21,833 nt of DNA, taken from JANMZO01 sp031383405. Its GTDB lineage: Bacteria > Actinomycetota > Acidimicrobiia > Acidimicrobiales > JANYDT01. Below, in pieces: positions 7,757 to 15,835 of the stretch. How positions within the stretch are numbered: position 1 is the stretch's first letter; each line of letters begins with the position of its first letter. The DNA lies in assembly GCA_031383405.1 (NCBI GenBank), contig JANMZO010000097.1, positions 1-21,833 on the forward strand, given 5' to 3'. The notes under the pieces were generated by a model. The model saw nothing but the letters and a program-made list of their open reading frames with translations. It had not been told where the DNA came from and did no database searches. Position numbers and translations under genes: made by a program.

Positions 7757-10700
7757 TCAGGGCGTGGCTGGTGTGCCGTACACCTCAATCTCCGCCAACC
7801 CGACATTCGGCCCCGACGAACCCGTAACCGTCAACAACACACTCGACGTAACCCGAGGCGAAAACACCACCGACAACCCCGAACCATCATTCGGCAACGC
7901 ACCAACAACCACCACAGACCCATCACTAAACGTCAACGACGCACCCAAAACCCGATCAGCCAAATTCGGCCGATCAAACAACACCACACGATCCACCACA
8001 AAACCCCCACCCCACACCAAACGCAACCACGCACCAACCCCCTGCCCCAACGACGCCCACTCCCGCAAATAATCACGCGGATACCCATCCGCCACACCAT
8101 CAACCGCCTTCACCGCCCGCTGCCCCGTACCAACACTCTCCGACGACGCCGACACCACCGCCAAACCCGCAACATTCACCACAACCACCGGAACCACCGA
8201 ACTCGACGACGATGACGAAACACCTACCGGCACAGTCGAACTCGACGACGATGACGACGAACTCGACGGAACCAACGAAGTAGACGACGAACTCGAAGTC
8301 GAAGAACTCGATACTTCCGTTACCGGCACCGAAGTCGAACTCGACGACGTGGAAACTTCGGTTTCGGGAACCACCAGACTTGATGAAGTTGACGAACTTG
8401 ACGGGAGAGTCGAACTCGACGAGCTCGAAACTTCCGATTCCGGCACCGAAGATGAGTTCGACGGAACCGACGAAGTAGACGACGAACTTGTCGACGAACT
8501 TGTCGGCGAACTTGTCGACGAACTTGTAGTCGAACTCGAGCTAGAAGAACTCGGTATCGCCGTTGACGGTTCGATTGTGACTTGCACCTCATCGGATGAG
8601 CTTGCGCCCTGTGCGTCCGAGACGGTCAAGCGGAATGCGAAGATGGTCTGCTCGGCCAGATCCGGCCCGACGAAGCTTGGTGATCCGAGCAAATCGCCGG
8701 TGAGCGTAACGACGGGGCCGGCAACCTGTGTCCATCGAAATGCCAGCGGACCGGATTCCGGGTCGGTTCCATTCCCGGAAAGCACTACGGTCGAATTCGC
8801 TTCCACAGTTTGGTCAGCGCCGGCATTGGCCGTCGGCGGGAGATTTTCCGGGCCTCCGATCGCGCGGATCCGGTAGACGCTGGCACCGCGGGCGACCGGT
8901 GTGGTGAAGGATTGATCGGCGTAAAGATCGGTGAAGTACAACCCGTCGGGTCCGGCGGCGATGCCGGACACCGTCGCCTTGCCGGTACCCGTGTACTCGA
9001 TGAGGGGCTTCGGATAGCCGGTCGCCAGAGCACCCGTTACATCAAAAGCGAACTCGGTGATCCGCTTACCGTACGCGCCCACCGGGCCGGTCGCCCATGT
9101 CGGCCCGGACTCGGTCACGAACGCATGATCCATCTTGCCAGCGGGAAATCCGCTTCCACTGAACGTGGCCGACTCAACGAAGGCGATGTCGACAGGGGCC
9201 TTCGCTGGAATCCAGTTGTAGAGCGCTCCGTTGAGCATGCTTGCGTCGGTGCCGTCCCACAGGTAGTTACGACCGCTGTCGATCTTTGCCAACCGGTCAA
9301 CGCTTGGACCATTTTCAACCGAATAATGCGAGCCGTTCGATGCCCTCCACGCGCCTCCAAAGGGGTTTCGGAGGCCGTAGGCAAAAACGTAGTCGCGGGG
9401 CCCGATTCCATTGGCGGCGTTGTAGAACGGGTTGTCGACTGCCGGAGTCCCGTCCAGGTTGACCCGCAGGATTTTTCCCCGAAGGGAATTCAGATCCTGC
9501 GCAGTCGCCGTGAATAAACCATCGCCCATGTGTACGTACAACTTGCCGTCTGGTCCGATCGACAAATCCGAGATCTGATGGGACTCGTACATGTCTTCGC
9601 CCACCATGTCGAGGATCGTCGTCGCCGTGTCGGCCACCCGCCCGTTGCTATGACTGCTGTAGCGAACGACCTTGGGGTAGTTGGGACCCGGCTCAGCTCC
9701 GTTCGGGTCGTAGAGCATGCTCGCGAACACATCGCCGCTCAGCGGATCGACGACGATACCGGCCAGTCCCTGCTCACCGGAACCCGGAAAGACGCCCGAT
9801 GGTGTGACGCTAAGCGCGCCCGAGTAGTAGTCCGAAACCGTGCCGTTGCGGGTCACGGCCTTGATTCGCCCGTACAACTCGGTCACGTAGAAGTACACGT
9901 CGTCGGGGTTCGGTCCCGGATTCGGAACGAATGCCATGTTCACCGCGAGTTCGAACCCCGTCGCTACACGTTCGACCACATAACCGGACTGCGTCACCGT
10001 CCACGACTCTGCACCTCCGGGGACTGGCGCGTCGGCCGTCTTGAACAGACGTTCGCCCCAATCGCTCCATTCAGTCGCTACTTCTCCGCTGCTGTCCTTA
10101 AAGCGGGCCCGGAGCCGGTAGTCGGTGCTGAAAGCGAGCGCGGTGCGTCCGACGTTCGAATTCTCGAATGTTCCGTCGCCCAGGTGCGTGTGGTAGCGAT
10201 GCGGTCCGGTTGCACAGGACTCCGACCAGATCCGTTCGACCGGAGCCACTGTCCAGATTTCATAATCTGAGCAGATGTGAGAGTCAGCCGGGTTCGGATC
10301 GATGAAATTCGGAATTGTTTCCATGTGGAGATCGGCGGGATGAAACGTCAAACCGTCCGAGCTCGGATGCGCGAAAGAGGGGGCAGATGGTGAGACATTC
10401 TGGGCCGGAATGGTCGTCGGTGTCGGATCGGGCAGATCCCCGATCACCTGTATTTCCGCAAGACCCGTGCTGCTTCCGATCCTATTGGTCACGGTGAACG
10501 TGACACTAGTCGTGGTTCGGGTGGCGAAGTCGACCACGACGTCGGTGCCGTCGTTGGTGAGGTTGCCCAACCGGACGCTGCTCCCATCGCTGAACGTGAG
10601 AGTCGCGGCCAAAACCTGATCGTTGAGATTCGGACGGTCATTCAGTACAACCCGGTCCACCACGTAGGGGGTATCCCAAACCAGCTTCAGCCAGGCCCCG

Positions 10701-10927
10701 ACCCCTTGATTTTCGGTCGCCCATTCCCTTGTGGCGTCACCCGGATAGCCATCTGCCGATCCGTCGACGGCCTTTCGGGCGGTTTGCCCAGACGATACTG
10801 TCTCCGACGACGCTGTTACTGTCGCCAGGGCCGCGATATTGCCGCTCACGGCCGGTGCCGGACCTGTTCCGATGATCGCTGTGAAAAGAACAGTGATCGA
10901 AATAACGATCGCAAGGTACTTTCGCAT
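7757..10927 (-). CDS. secreted PQQ-type sugar dehydrogenase-like protein with PKD domain and duplicated flanking domains
   Basis: It is 1056 residues from ATG 10927 (GAGGTGG 3 nt upstream); the in-frame TTG at 10939 is less likely. Order: signal peptide (about 1-27); a galactose-binding-like domain of DUF7402 type (about 30-163, with KAVDG, DGYPGD, REWA, GAWL, DRPNL, FSDGS, GLAEI); a linker; a glucose/sorbosone dehydrogenase-like propeller (about 310-690, with GLAGIVVDP, SHQISDLSIGPDGKLYV containing the candidate catalytic His near 450, GLRNPFGG); a PKD/Ig-like domain (about 695-786); about 125 residues mostly Ser/Thr; and a second DUF7402-like domain (about 917-1056) roughly 60 percent identical to the first by eye. 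Probable role is oxidation or binding of extracellular sugars. No membrane anchor or LPXTG motif is seen. Substrate and true enzymatic activity are uncertain. Confidence 0.88.
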   Translation of the reverse strand: MRKYLAIVISITVLFTAIIGTGPAPAVSGNIAALATVTASSETVSSGQTARKAVDGSADGYPGDATREWATENQGVGAWLKLVWDTPYVVDRVVLNDRPNLNDQVLAATLTFSDGSSVRLGNLTNDGTDVVVDFATRTTTSVTFTVTNRIGSSTGLAEIQVIGDLPDPTPTTIPAQNVSPSAPSFAHPSSDGLTFHPADLHMETIPNFIDPNPADSHICSDYEIWTVAPVERIWSESCATGPHRYHTHLGDGTFENSNVGRTALAFSTDYRLRARFKDSSGEVATEWSDWGERLFKTADAPVPGGAESWTVTQSGYVVERVATGFELAVNMAFVPNPGPNPDDVYFYVTELYGRIKAVTRNGTVSDYYSGALSVTPSGVFPGSGEQGLAGIVVDPLSGDVFASMLYDPNGAEPGPNYPKVVRYSSHSNGRVADTATTILDMVGEDMYESHQISDLSIGPDGKLYVHMGDGLFTATAQDLNSLRGKILRVNLDGTPAVDNPFYNAANGIGPRDYVFAYGLRNPFGGAWRASNGSHYSVENGPSVDRLAKIDSGRNYLWDGTDASMLNGALYNWIPAKAPVDIAFVESATFSGSGFPAGKMDHAFVTESGPTWATGPVGAYGKRITEFAFDVTGALATGYPKPLIEYTGTGKATVSGIAAGPDGLYFTDLYADQSFTTPVARGASVYRIRAIGGPENLPPTANAGADQTVEANSTVVLSGNGTDPESGPLAFRWTQVAGPVVTLTGDLLGSPSFVGPDLAEQTIFAFRLTVSDAQGASSSDEVQVTIEPSTAIPSSSSSSSTTSSSTSSPTSSSTSSSSTSSVPSNSSSVPESEVSSSSSSTLPSSSSTSSSLVVPETEVSTSSSSTSVPVTEVSSSSTSSSSSTSLVPSSSSSSSSSSTVPVGVSSSSSSSVVPVVVVNVAGLAVVSASSESVGTGQRAVKAVDGVADGYPRDYLREWASLGQGVGAWLRLVWGGGFVVDRVVLFDRPNLADRVLGASLTFSDGSVVVVGALPNDGSGLSVVFSPRVTSSVLLTVTGSSGPNVGLAEIEVYGTPATP
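7760..8180. other. segment with extreme strand asymmetry (C-terminal domain of the secreted protein)
   Basis: The plus strand is almost only A and C, so the coding strand is G/T-rich and nearly all codons end in G or T (GTG, TTG, GGT, GAT). The homologous N-terminal domain of the same gene uses mostly C-ending codons. Runs such as GGGGTGGGGG occur on the coding strand and could form G-quadruplexes or R-loops. The shift suggests separate ancestry or unusual mutation pressure for this segment. Confidence 0.7.
8481..8528 (+). repeat. 4 x 12-bp tandem repeat in the Ser-rich linker
   Basis: Four copies of GACGAACTTGTC (third begins GG, last ends TA) encode Ser/Thr repeats within the linker. Around it, from about 8180 to 8560, lie looser repeats built from TCGACGACG and three copies of a VPxxEVSSSS block. 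This slippage-prone stretch sets linker length. Confidence 0.85.
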
Positions 10928-11107
10928 AGACCACCTCAATATCTCAAGGGCCTGAACCTCGGCCCGTGGGGTTTCGTCTCTGCATTAGCGAATGTACCCG
11001 ATCCAACGCCGACCAGATACCGGGCCCGGCTACGGTCGAACGGCGAGGCGGATCAACGCGATACTCCCCGCGACCAACTCGAGACGCGGCTCGAAATAAC
11101 GGCACAC

Positions 11108-12376
11108 TCAGGCCAGTAACGACCGTTTTGTCGACGTTCGTGCGACGATCCGACCTCGGTGCAGCACGGTCCTTTCCTCGCTGGCCATCGATAGCGCATT
11201 CGTCAGGTTCGTTCCTTCGATCGCGACGAGGTCGGCCCGACTCCCAACCGAGACACTGACCGACTCTCGGCCCAGAGCTTGACGGGCAGCACCGCTCACC
11301 ATGTCCCAGGCCTGATCGGCCGTGAGGTGCGCCACCAACGCCAGGACACCGGCTGTCTCGAACGGATCGCACCGACCATACGGGAAGAACGGGTCCTGCA
11401 CATTGTCGGCCCCGGCGGCCACGATCACACCGGCGTCGCGCAAGGTGTTGATCGCGGTGACCCCACGTGGTGGACACTCCAATTTCTCCCACCCGAACAG
11501 GAACAGACTCGACAGGGGCATGGTGAACACCGCTATACCGGCCTCGGCGAGTTCATCGGCTATCCGCCGTTGCACGTCGATCGGCTGAGACGCGAGGCTC
11601 ACGCAATGACTCGCCACCACTCCGGTGAGACCGTGCGATCGCACCTGCCGGATCAACTCCGGAAGATAAAACAGCGCTGGATCGACCGTCTGGTCGGTGT
11701 GCACGTCCATAGGCAGGCCCGATCGCACGGCGGCGTTCACCACATCAGTGGTTGCACCGACGGGGTCGTCTGCGATGTCAGGGCTCGCACCGACGACATC
11801 GATACCTGCATCGATCGCTGCGGCGAGCAACCGGCGAACCGGCTCACCGGACGACCCACCGAGCGGTGCGGCCAGCCCGACCAACTCAATGTCGGCCAGC
11901 CCTCGCGCATGGATGCGGTCGCGCACCTCGATCAACGCGTGGACACCTCGGAGTCCGTGCAACGAGGCGATGTCGACGTGCGTCCGGATTGTTGTGGTGC
12001 CGTGGACGACCAGCGCCTCGATGGTTTGCGTGGCCCGTTCGACGAAACTCTCGTGTGTGAGGTCGCCGACCCGGGCGAACCACTCAGCCACGCCGGCATC
12101 GAGATCCGCCGGCACCGGCGTGTCAGCGGAGAGAAACGCTTTGTCAAGATGAGCGTGGGCCTCCACTCCGGCCGGAAGAATCACCTTGCCCCGGCAGTCT
12201 TCATCGACATCGCCTTCCCGCGCGGCAACGAACCCGACGTCTGAGATGAGGCCCGATCCCCGGTCAACCGCCACATCAGCGGATTCGCCTCCGGCCAGAA
12301 GGCCTCCCCGAAGCACGAGTCGACCCTGTGGATCGGCATTCGTCAGGCGGATAGGGTCAGGTCGATGCAATTCCAT
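11108..12376 (-). CDS. cytosine-deaminase-like amidohydrolase
   Basis: Amidohydrolase-superfamily TIM-barrel enzyme of 422 residues, closest by motif to the cytosine deaminase / N-isopropylammelide hydrolase group. Metal and active-site residues visible: H74 and H76 (VEAHAHLDKA), H226 (DVHTDQT), H257 (ASHCVS) and D324 (GADNVQDPFFPYG). By analogy with E. coli CodA (H214-C-D-E217), the catalytic Glu is Gln229 here, so the reaction or substrate may differ. The start is ATG 12376; an extension to TTG 12412 would run through the operator palindrome. Predicted transcription from the AATACT at the operator would leave only about 3 nt of leader. It is divergent from the XRE-cupin regulator. The natural substrate is unknown; a heterocyclic amine or amide is plausible. 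Confidence 0.85.
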   Translation of the reverse strand: MELHRPDPIRLTNADPQGRLVLRGGLLAGGESADVAVDRGSGLISDVGFVAAREGDVDEDCRGKVILPAGVEAHAHLDKAFLSADTPVPADLDAGVAEWFARVGDLTHESFVERATQTIEALVVHGTTTIRTHVDIASLHGLRGVHALIEVRDRIHARGLADIELVGLAAPLGGSSGEPVRRLLAAAIDAGIDVVGASPDIADDPVGATTDVVNAAVRSGLPMDVHTDQTVDPALFYLPELIRQVRSHGLTGVVASHCVSLASQPIDVQRRIADELAEAGIAVFTMPLSSLFLFGWEKLECPPRGVTAINTLRDAGVIVAAGADNVQDPFFPYGRCDPFETAGVLALVAHLTADQAWDMVSGAARQALGRESVSVSVGSRADLVAIEGTNLTNALSMASEERTVLHRGRIVARTSTKRSLLA

Positions 12377-12385
12377 AATCTCCCA

Positions 12386-12406
12386 AGTATTCCACAGAGG
12401 AATACT
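12386..12406. promoter_or_regulatory. operator palindrome 1 (amidohydrolase / XRE-cupin divergent promoter)
   Basis: Perfect 8-bp arms AGTATTCC and GGAATACT around a 5-bp spacer. It lies 9 bp from the candidate start of the regulator and 9 bp from the amidohydrolase ATG. Each arm contains AATACT reading outward, a plausible -10 box for the gene on that side, so a bound repressor would block both. Its 19-bp core recurs in front of the substrate-binding protein gene. Confidence 0.8.
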
Positions 12407-12414
12407 CACCAAGC

Positions 12415-13257
12415 TTGCTTGTCGTGACCGTCACCCGCAAACCTCCCGCAGCGACGACCGCGGCATCCACTCGCGTCCCGAAAAAGCTTGTCGCCGCGAA
12501 ACAGGAGGAACCGCCACGAACCAAAGCCAATCGAGGGAGGTCGGCGGCCAAGCTCGCCGCCCCGAGGCCGATCACCAAAGCCGTGCCGAGAGGCCAAAAT
12601 CGGAACGGCCGGAAGGCTGCCGCCGCCGGGAACACAGCTGATCAGCTGACGGAAGACATTGGACGTTCGATACGAAATCGGCGGGTCGAGCTCGGGATCA
12701 CGATGTCGGAGCTCGCCACGACGGCAGATCTGTCGCAACCATTCCTCAGCAAGGTTGAGCGCGGCCTGGGCCGCCTGAGCATGGGTGCCCTCGACCGGGT
12801 TGCCCGGGCGCTCGGCACCAGCGCAGTGGGCCTACTCGCCGGCTCTGACGCCCCGGCGACCGTTGACGTGGTTCGCAAAGGCGAACGTCCGAAGCTTCCG
12901 GCGTACGAGAACGACGAAGGCATGGGCCAGGCTCTGACCCGGCGCTCCGGGCAGCTGCGAGTCGTCGAGTTCGACAGCGGGCCCATGGACTTTGCCCTTG
13001 TTCCCTACGTGCACCGCAATGATTCCGTGTGCGTCGTCCTGAGCGGTGAGTACGAGTTCGAGTTCGACCAAACCCGCCTGACGCTCACGGAAGGCGACAG
13101 CGTGTCGTCAAGCGGTGGAGTGAGCCAGCGGTACCGCGTGCTCAAAAGGCCCGCACGCCTCCTGTTGATACTCGTGAGCGAAGACGTCGACGTCGTCCCG
13201 CATCGTCACGTCACACCGGGGAAAGCGGTAAAGCAGCACCCGAGAACGCAGTTGTAA
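12415..13257 (+). CDS. XRE-family regulator with C-terminal cupin domain
   Basis: Ligand-responsive transcription regulator of 280 residues. The HTH_XRE domain is at about 81-140 (IGRSIRNRRVELGITMSELA, then LSQPFLSKVERGLG). The single-stranded cupin is at about 180-256 (HRNDSVCVVLSGEYEFEFD, LTEGDSVS, SQRYRVL). In this family the cupin senses a small molecule and the HTH binds a palindromic operator. Unusual is an N-terminal extension of about 78 residues rich in Lys, Arg, Ala and Pro, resembling a basic DNA-binding tail. The start is TTG 12415 or GTG 12424; neither has a clear Shine-Dalgarno sequence, and the adjacent operator implies a nearly leaderless message. It is flanked by palindromes 1 and 2, so autoregulation and control of both neighbours are inferred. 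Confidence 0.9.
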   Translation: MLVVTVTRKPPAATTAASTRVPKKLVAAKQEEPPRTKANRGRSAAKLAAPRPITKAVPRGQNRNGRKAAAAGNTADQLTEDIGRSIRNRRVELGITMSELATTADLSQPFLSKVERGLGRLSMGALDRVARALGTSAVGLLAGSDAPATVDVVRKGERPKLPAYENDEGMGQALTRRSGQLRVVEFDSGPMDFALVPYVHRNDSVCVVLSGEYEFEFDQTRLTLTEGDSVSSSGGVSQRYRVLKRPARLLLILVSEDVDVVPHRHVTPGKAVKQHPRTQL

Positions 13258-13276
13258 TAGTTCTGACATGAATTCT

Positions 13277-13295
13277 GTATTCCTGTGTGGAATAC
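13277..13295. promoter_or_regulatory. operator palindrome 2 (upstream of substrate-binding protein gene)
   Basis: GTATTCC-N5-GGAATAC, same arms and same 5-bp spacing as the core of palindrome 1, with matching right flank (GGAATACTC, then a CC two bases on). It lies in the 81-bp gap after the regulator gene, 43 bp before the next ATG. AATACT at 13291-13296 could be the -10 box. Confidence 0.8.
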
Positions 13296-13338
13296 TCTCC
13301 TACCGAGCTCGATCCGACCACGAGTTCCAAAGGGAGCC

Positions 13339-14589
13339 ATGAAGACAAACCATCTATTACGCCGAGCGGCCCTTCCGGTCATCGTCGGCCTCCTGCTTGC
13401 CGGTTGCGGGAGCGACAAGAAATCCGACTCCACGGATACGACTGCAGCAACAGCCGAGACCACCGCCGTGGCTGCCGTGGAGACTGTCGCCGCCGAGACC
13501 ACCGCCGCAGCGGCGGCCGAGACCACCGCGGCACCGGCTGCGGCGGTGGGTGCCTCGATGGCAGGCGCATTGAAGGACGTGTGCCCGGCCACGATCGCCG
13601 TTCAGACCGACTGGTACCCTTCGGCCGAACGCGGTCCGCTGTTCCAGTTGCTCGGCGACAAGTTCACTGTCGACACCAAGAAGAAGACGATCTCCGGGCC
13701 ACTCATAGCCCACGACGGTTCCGACACCGGGGTTCAGATTGAGATCCGCTCCGGAGGGCCAGCCATCGGTTTCGCTCCGGTAACCGCCCAGATGTACACC
13801 GACACCACCATCACCTTCGGATTCACCAGCCACGACTCGGCGGCAAACGACTACGCCAAGTTGCCTACCCTGTCGGTGGTCGCACCGTTCGACAAGAACC
13901 CACAGATCGTGATGTGGGACCCGGCGACCTATCCCGACGTGAAGACGATCGCCGATCTCGGCAAGGCGGGTGTAAAGATCAACGTGTTCCCCGGTGGACC
14001 CTGGCAGGAGATCCTCAGCAAACAGGGTGTAGTTCCGAAGGCGTCATGGGACGGATCATTTGACGGAACACCCGCCCGGTTCGTGGCGTCGGCCGGAAAG
14101 ATCGCCCAGCAGGGCTTTGCTTCGGCAGAACCCTACGAGTACAAGAACCTGCCCGAGTGGGGGAAGGAAGTGGCGTACCAGCTCGTTTACGACGCGGGCG
14201 TTCGGTTCTACTCGCAGCCGCTCGGAATCCGTTCGGCCGATCTCGACAAGCTGCGGCCGTGCCTGAAGAAGTTCGTCCCGATGGTGCAGCAGTCAACGGT
14301 CGACTACCTGAACAACCCGGCAGCCGCGAACAAGAAGATCGTCGACATGCTCGACCAGTTGAAGGAGGTCGTGTATTCGGCCGGTGAAGCCGACTATGCC
14401 GTCAAGACGATGAAGGACATCGGCCTCATTTCGAACGGCCCGGATGCGACGCTCGGTAACTTCGACATGGACCGGGTGCAGGAAGGCATTGATCAGATGA
14501 TCACCGCCGGAATCGCCAACGTGCCGAAGGATCTGAAGGCCGACCAACTCGCCACCAACGAGTTCATCGATCCTGCCATCGGTCTGTAG
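13339..14589 (+). CDS. substrate-binding lipoprotein, THI5/NMT1-like (ABC transporter type)
   Basis: Extracytoplasmic solute receptor of 416 residues from ATG 13339 (AAAGGGAG upstream). A signal peptide ends in the lipobox LLAGC with C23 as lipid site. An Ala/Thr/Glu linker follows (about 29-72, AETTA repeated), then the binding domain. This opens with TIAVQTDWYPSAERGPLFQLLG, typical of the THI5/NMT1-like group that binds pyrimidines, sulfonates and related compounds. The later segments QIVMWDP, ADLGKAGVKINVFPG and FASAEPYEYKNLPEWGKEV also fit that fold. No permease or ATPase gene is in the window, so its partners are elsewhere or it acts alone. Its shared operator with the amidohydrolase suggests uptake of that enzyme's substrate or a relative. 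Confidence 0.85.
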   Translation: MKTNHLLRRAALPVIVGLLLAGCGSDKKSDSTDTTAATAETTAVAAVETVAAETTAAAAAETTAAPAAAVGASMAGALKDVCPATIAVQTDWYPSAERGPLFQLLGDKFTVDTKKKTISGPLIAHDGSDTGVQIEIRSGGPAIGFAPVTAQMYTDTTITFGFTSHDSAANDYAKLPTLSVVAPFDKNPQIVMWDPATYPDVKTIADLGKAGVKINVFPGGPWQEILSKQGVVPKASWDGSFDGTPARFVASAGKIAQQGFASAEPYEYKNLPEWGKEVAYQLVYDAGVRFYSQPLGIRSADLDKLRPCLKKFVPMVQQSTVDYLNNPAAANKKIVDMLDQLKEVVYSAGEADYAVKTMKDIGLISNGPDATLGNFDMDRVQEGIDQMITAGIANVPKDLKADQLATNEFIDPAIGL

Positions 14590-14875
14590 TGCGCTGAAGC
14601 GGACGTGCAATTGGTTGTGGGGGCTCTCGACAATCCGCAGTGAACGTGAATCCTGCGATCTCCGGGTCTCGTGACTTTCGTAACCCAGTCGTACTCACCG
14701 TTCAGGCCCATGCACAGTTTGTATGCAGCCACCCGGCCCAGGCCGGGTGGCTGTCTCGCGTCGGACCCGGCTTTCCGGTTCAGATACAGGTCTTCGAATC
14801 GCCCGACCGGGTCCACAGATCAGCATCTGCGTCGTGGGACGCTCCGGAAGGTCCGAACGCGCTATCCCATGACTC
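14590..14875. other. 286-bp convergent intergenic region
   Basis: Lies between the stops of the substrate-binding protein gene (plus) and the lipoprotein gene (minus). Apart from the hairpin at 14726-14753, nothing supportable is seen. Short open frames on both strands lack start signals and family motifs. Confidence 0.6.
14726..14753. terminator. strong hairpin, likely bidirectional terminator
   Basis: CAGCCACCCGGCC, CA, GGCCGGGTGGCTG: a perfect 13-bp inverted repeat with a 2-bp centre (a few stem pairs must open to form the loop). It lies between two convergent genes, 137 bp after one stop and 123 bp after the other. There is no T-tract on either side, as is common for actinobacterial terminators. 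Termination is inferred from position and stem strength. Confidence 0.7.
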
Positions 14876-15835
14876 CTACGGCTGAGATACGACGGGAACG
14901 GGCACCACAGTCACACCCGGGCCTTTGGAGTTTGGTACCTGAGGTACCGTCGTGACCACCCCAACCGGAACGACCGTCGACGCAGCCGACGGGTCCAGGT
15001 TTCCAGGAAATGTGGCGTCGGTAGGTTGGTCGGTCACTATCGGACTGACGCATGGGGGTGGCGAAATAAACGCCTGTCCACCGGTAGCGAGACGCACATC
15101 GAGCGACGACGACCCCGTCGCATCGCAGCGCAGCGTGAAGATCGCCCTTCCGTCGCCCTTGGTGAGCTGCTCACCGACCTCGATCGGGACCAATCCTCCC
15201 TGCGGAAACACTGAAACGCCCACACCGCTCAGAGGCTTTACGGAAATCATGCCCTGTTCGTCAACGACCCGTGACGACACCTGCACGGCAATGTTCACCT
15301 TCTGGCCCAGTATCGGGGTCGAGGGGGCCAGGGCCCACCCCACGTCGGTGCGTCCATAAGCCTGCAACTCGAGGTCGTGCGTCGCTTTGGCTTCGGCGAA
15401 AAAGACATCGTCGACGACCATGGCGAGATCCGGAGCGTGCCACGCACGCACCCGCACCCGGCCCAGCTCGACCGCCTTGAGTTCGTAGTGGCCGGCGTCG
15501 TCGGCGTCAACGATCGTCGACGCGGACTGCGAACCGACAAGGCGCTCAATGCGGACCCTCGCCCCTGCCACCGGGCCATCGGGACCGCGCACGATGCCTT
15601 CGAGCGATGCCGAACTCGGGCGAAACCCGATCGTCGTCGTGGTGCCGCTGATGTCGAAGGAGGGAAGGGAGACCGCCGTGCGGTCGATCCCGACAGTTGA
15701 GGTGGTCGTGGACCCGAGCGCCAGCGTCGATGGGACGACCGGGTACGTCACCGTGACTTCACCGGTGCACGCCCCGGTCATTGCGGCGAGAACCGAAACA
15801 GCAGCGGCGAGACTCGATGTGCGGCGAAACCTCAC
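14876..15835 (-). CDS. putative lipoprotein with carboxypeptidase-regulatory-like domain
   Basis: Function unknown. It is 319 residues from GTG 15835, chosen because it overlaps the ygfZ stop as GTGA (4 nt), like the other junctions of this operon; GTG 15877 is an alternative upstream start. The signal sequence ends in AAMTGAC with C23 as a possible lipid site. A Thr/Ser-rich segment follows, then a beta-sandwich of the CarboxypepD_reg/Cna-B type (about 78-160, with SLEGIVRGPDGPVAGARVRI and GHYELKAV), then a second beta-rich part containing a Cys pair (RCDATG...PPPCVSP), and a Pro/Val-rich C-terminus. It is probably exported and attached to the cell envelope. Its link to tryptophan or folate metabolism is not apparent; it may simply sit at the end of the operon. 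Confidence 0.75.
   Translation of the reverse strand: MRFRRTSSLAAAVSVLAAMTGACTGEVTVTYPVVPSTLALGSTTTSTVGIDRTAVSLPSFDISGTTTTIGFRPSSASLEGIVRGPDGPVAGARVRIERLVGSQSASTIVDADDAGHYELKAVELGRVRVRAWHAPDLAMVVDDVFFAEAKATHDLELQAYGRTDVGWALAPSTPILGQKVNIAVQVSSRVVDEQGMISVKPLSGVGVSVFPQGGLVPIEVGEQLTKGDGRAIFTLRCDATGSSSLDVRLATGGQAFISPPPCVSPIVTDQPTDATFPGNLDPSAASTVVPVGVVTTVPQVPNSKGPGVTVVPVPVVSQP

Noticed and set aside
8481..8528. Possible CRISPR array
   Set aside because: The units are contiguous 12-bp repeats without spacers and lie in a coding linker.
8349..8876. Acidic Asp/Glu-rich plus-strand frame opposite the Ser linker
   Set aside because: It is the mirror of repeated Ser codons (TCG/CGA) on the other strand; no start signal or motif.
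14493..14816. Minus-strand small gene in the 286-bp gap
   Set aside because: It overlaps the end of the substrate-binding protein gene, spans the terminator hairpin and shows no ribosome binding site or homology.
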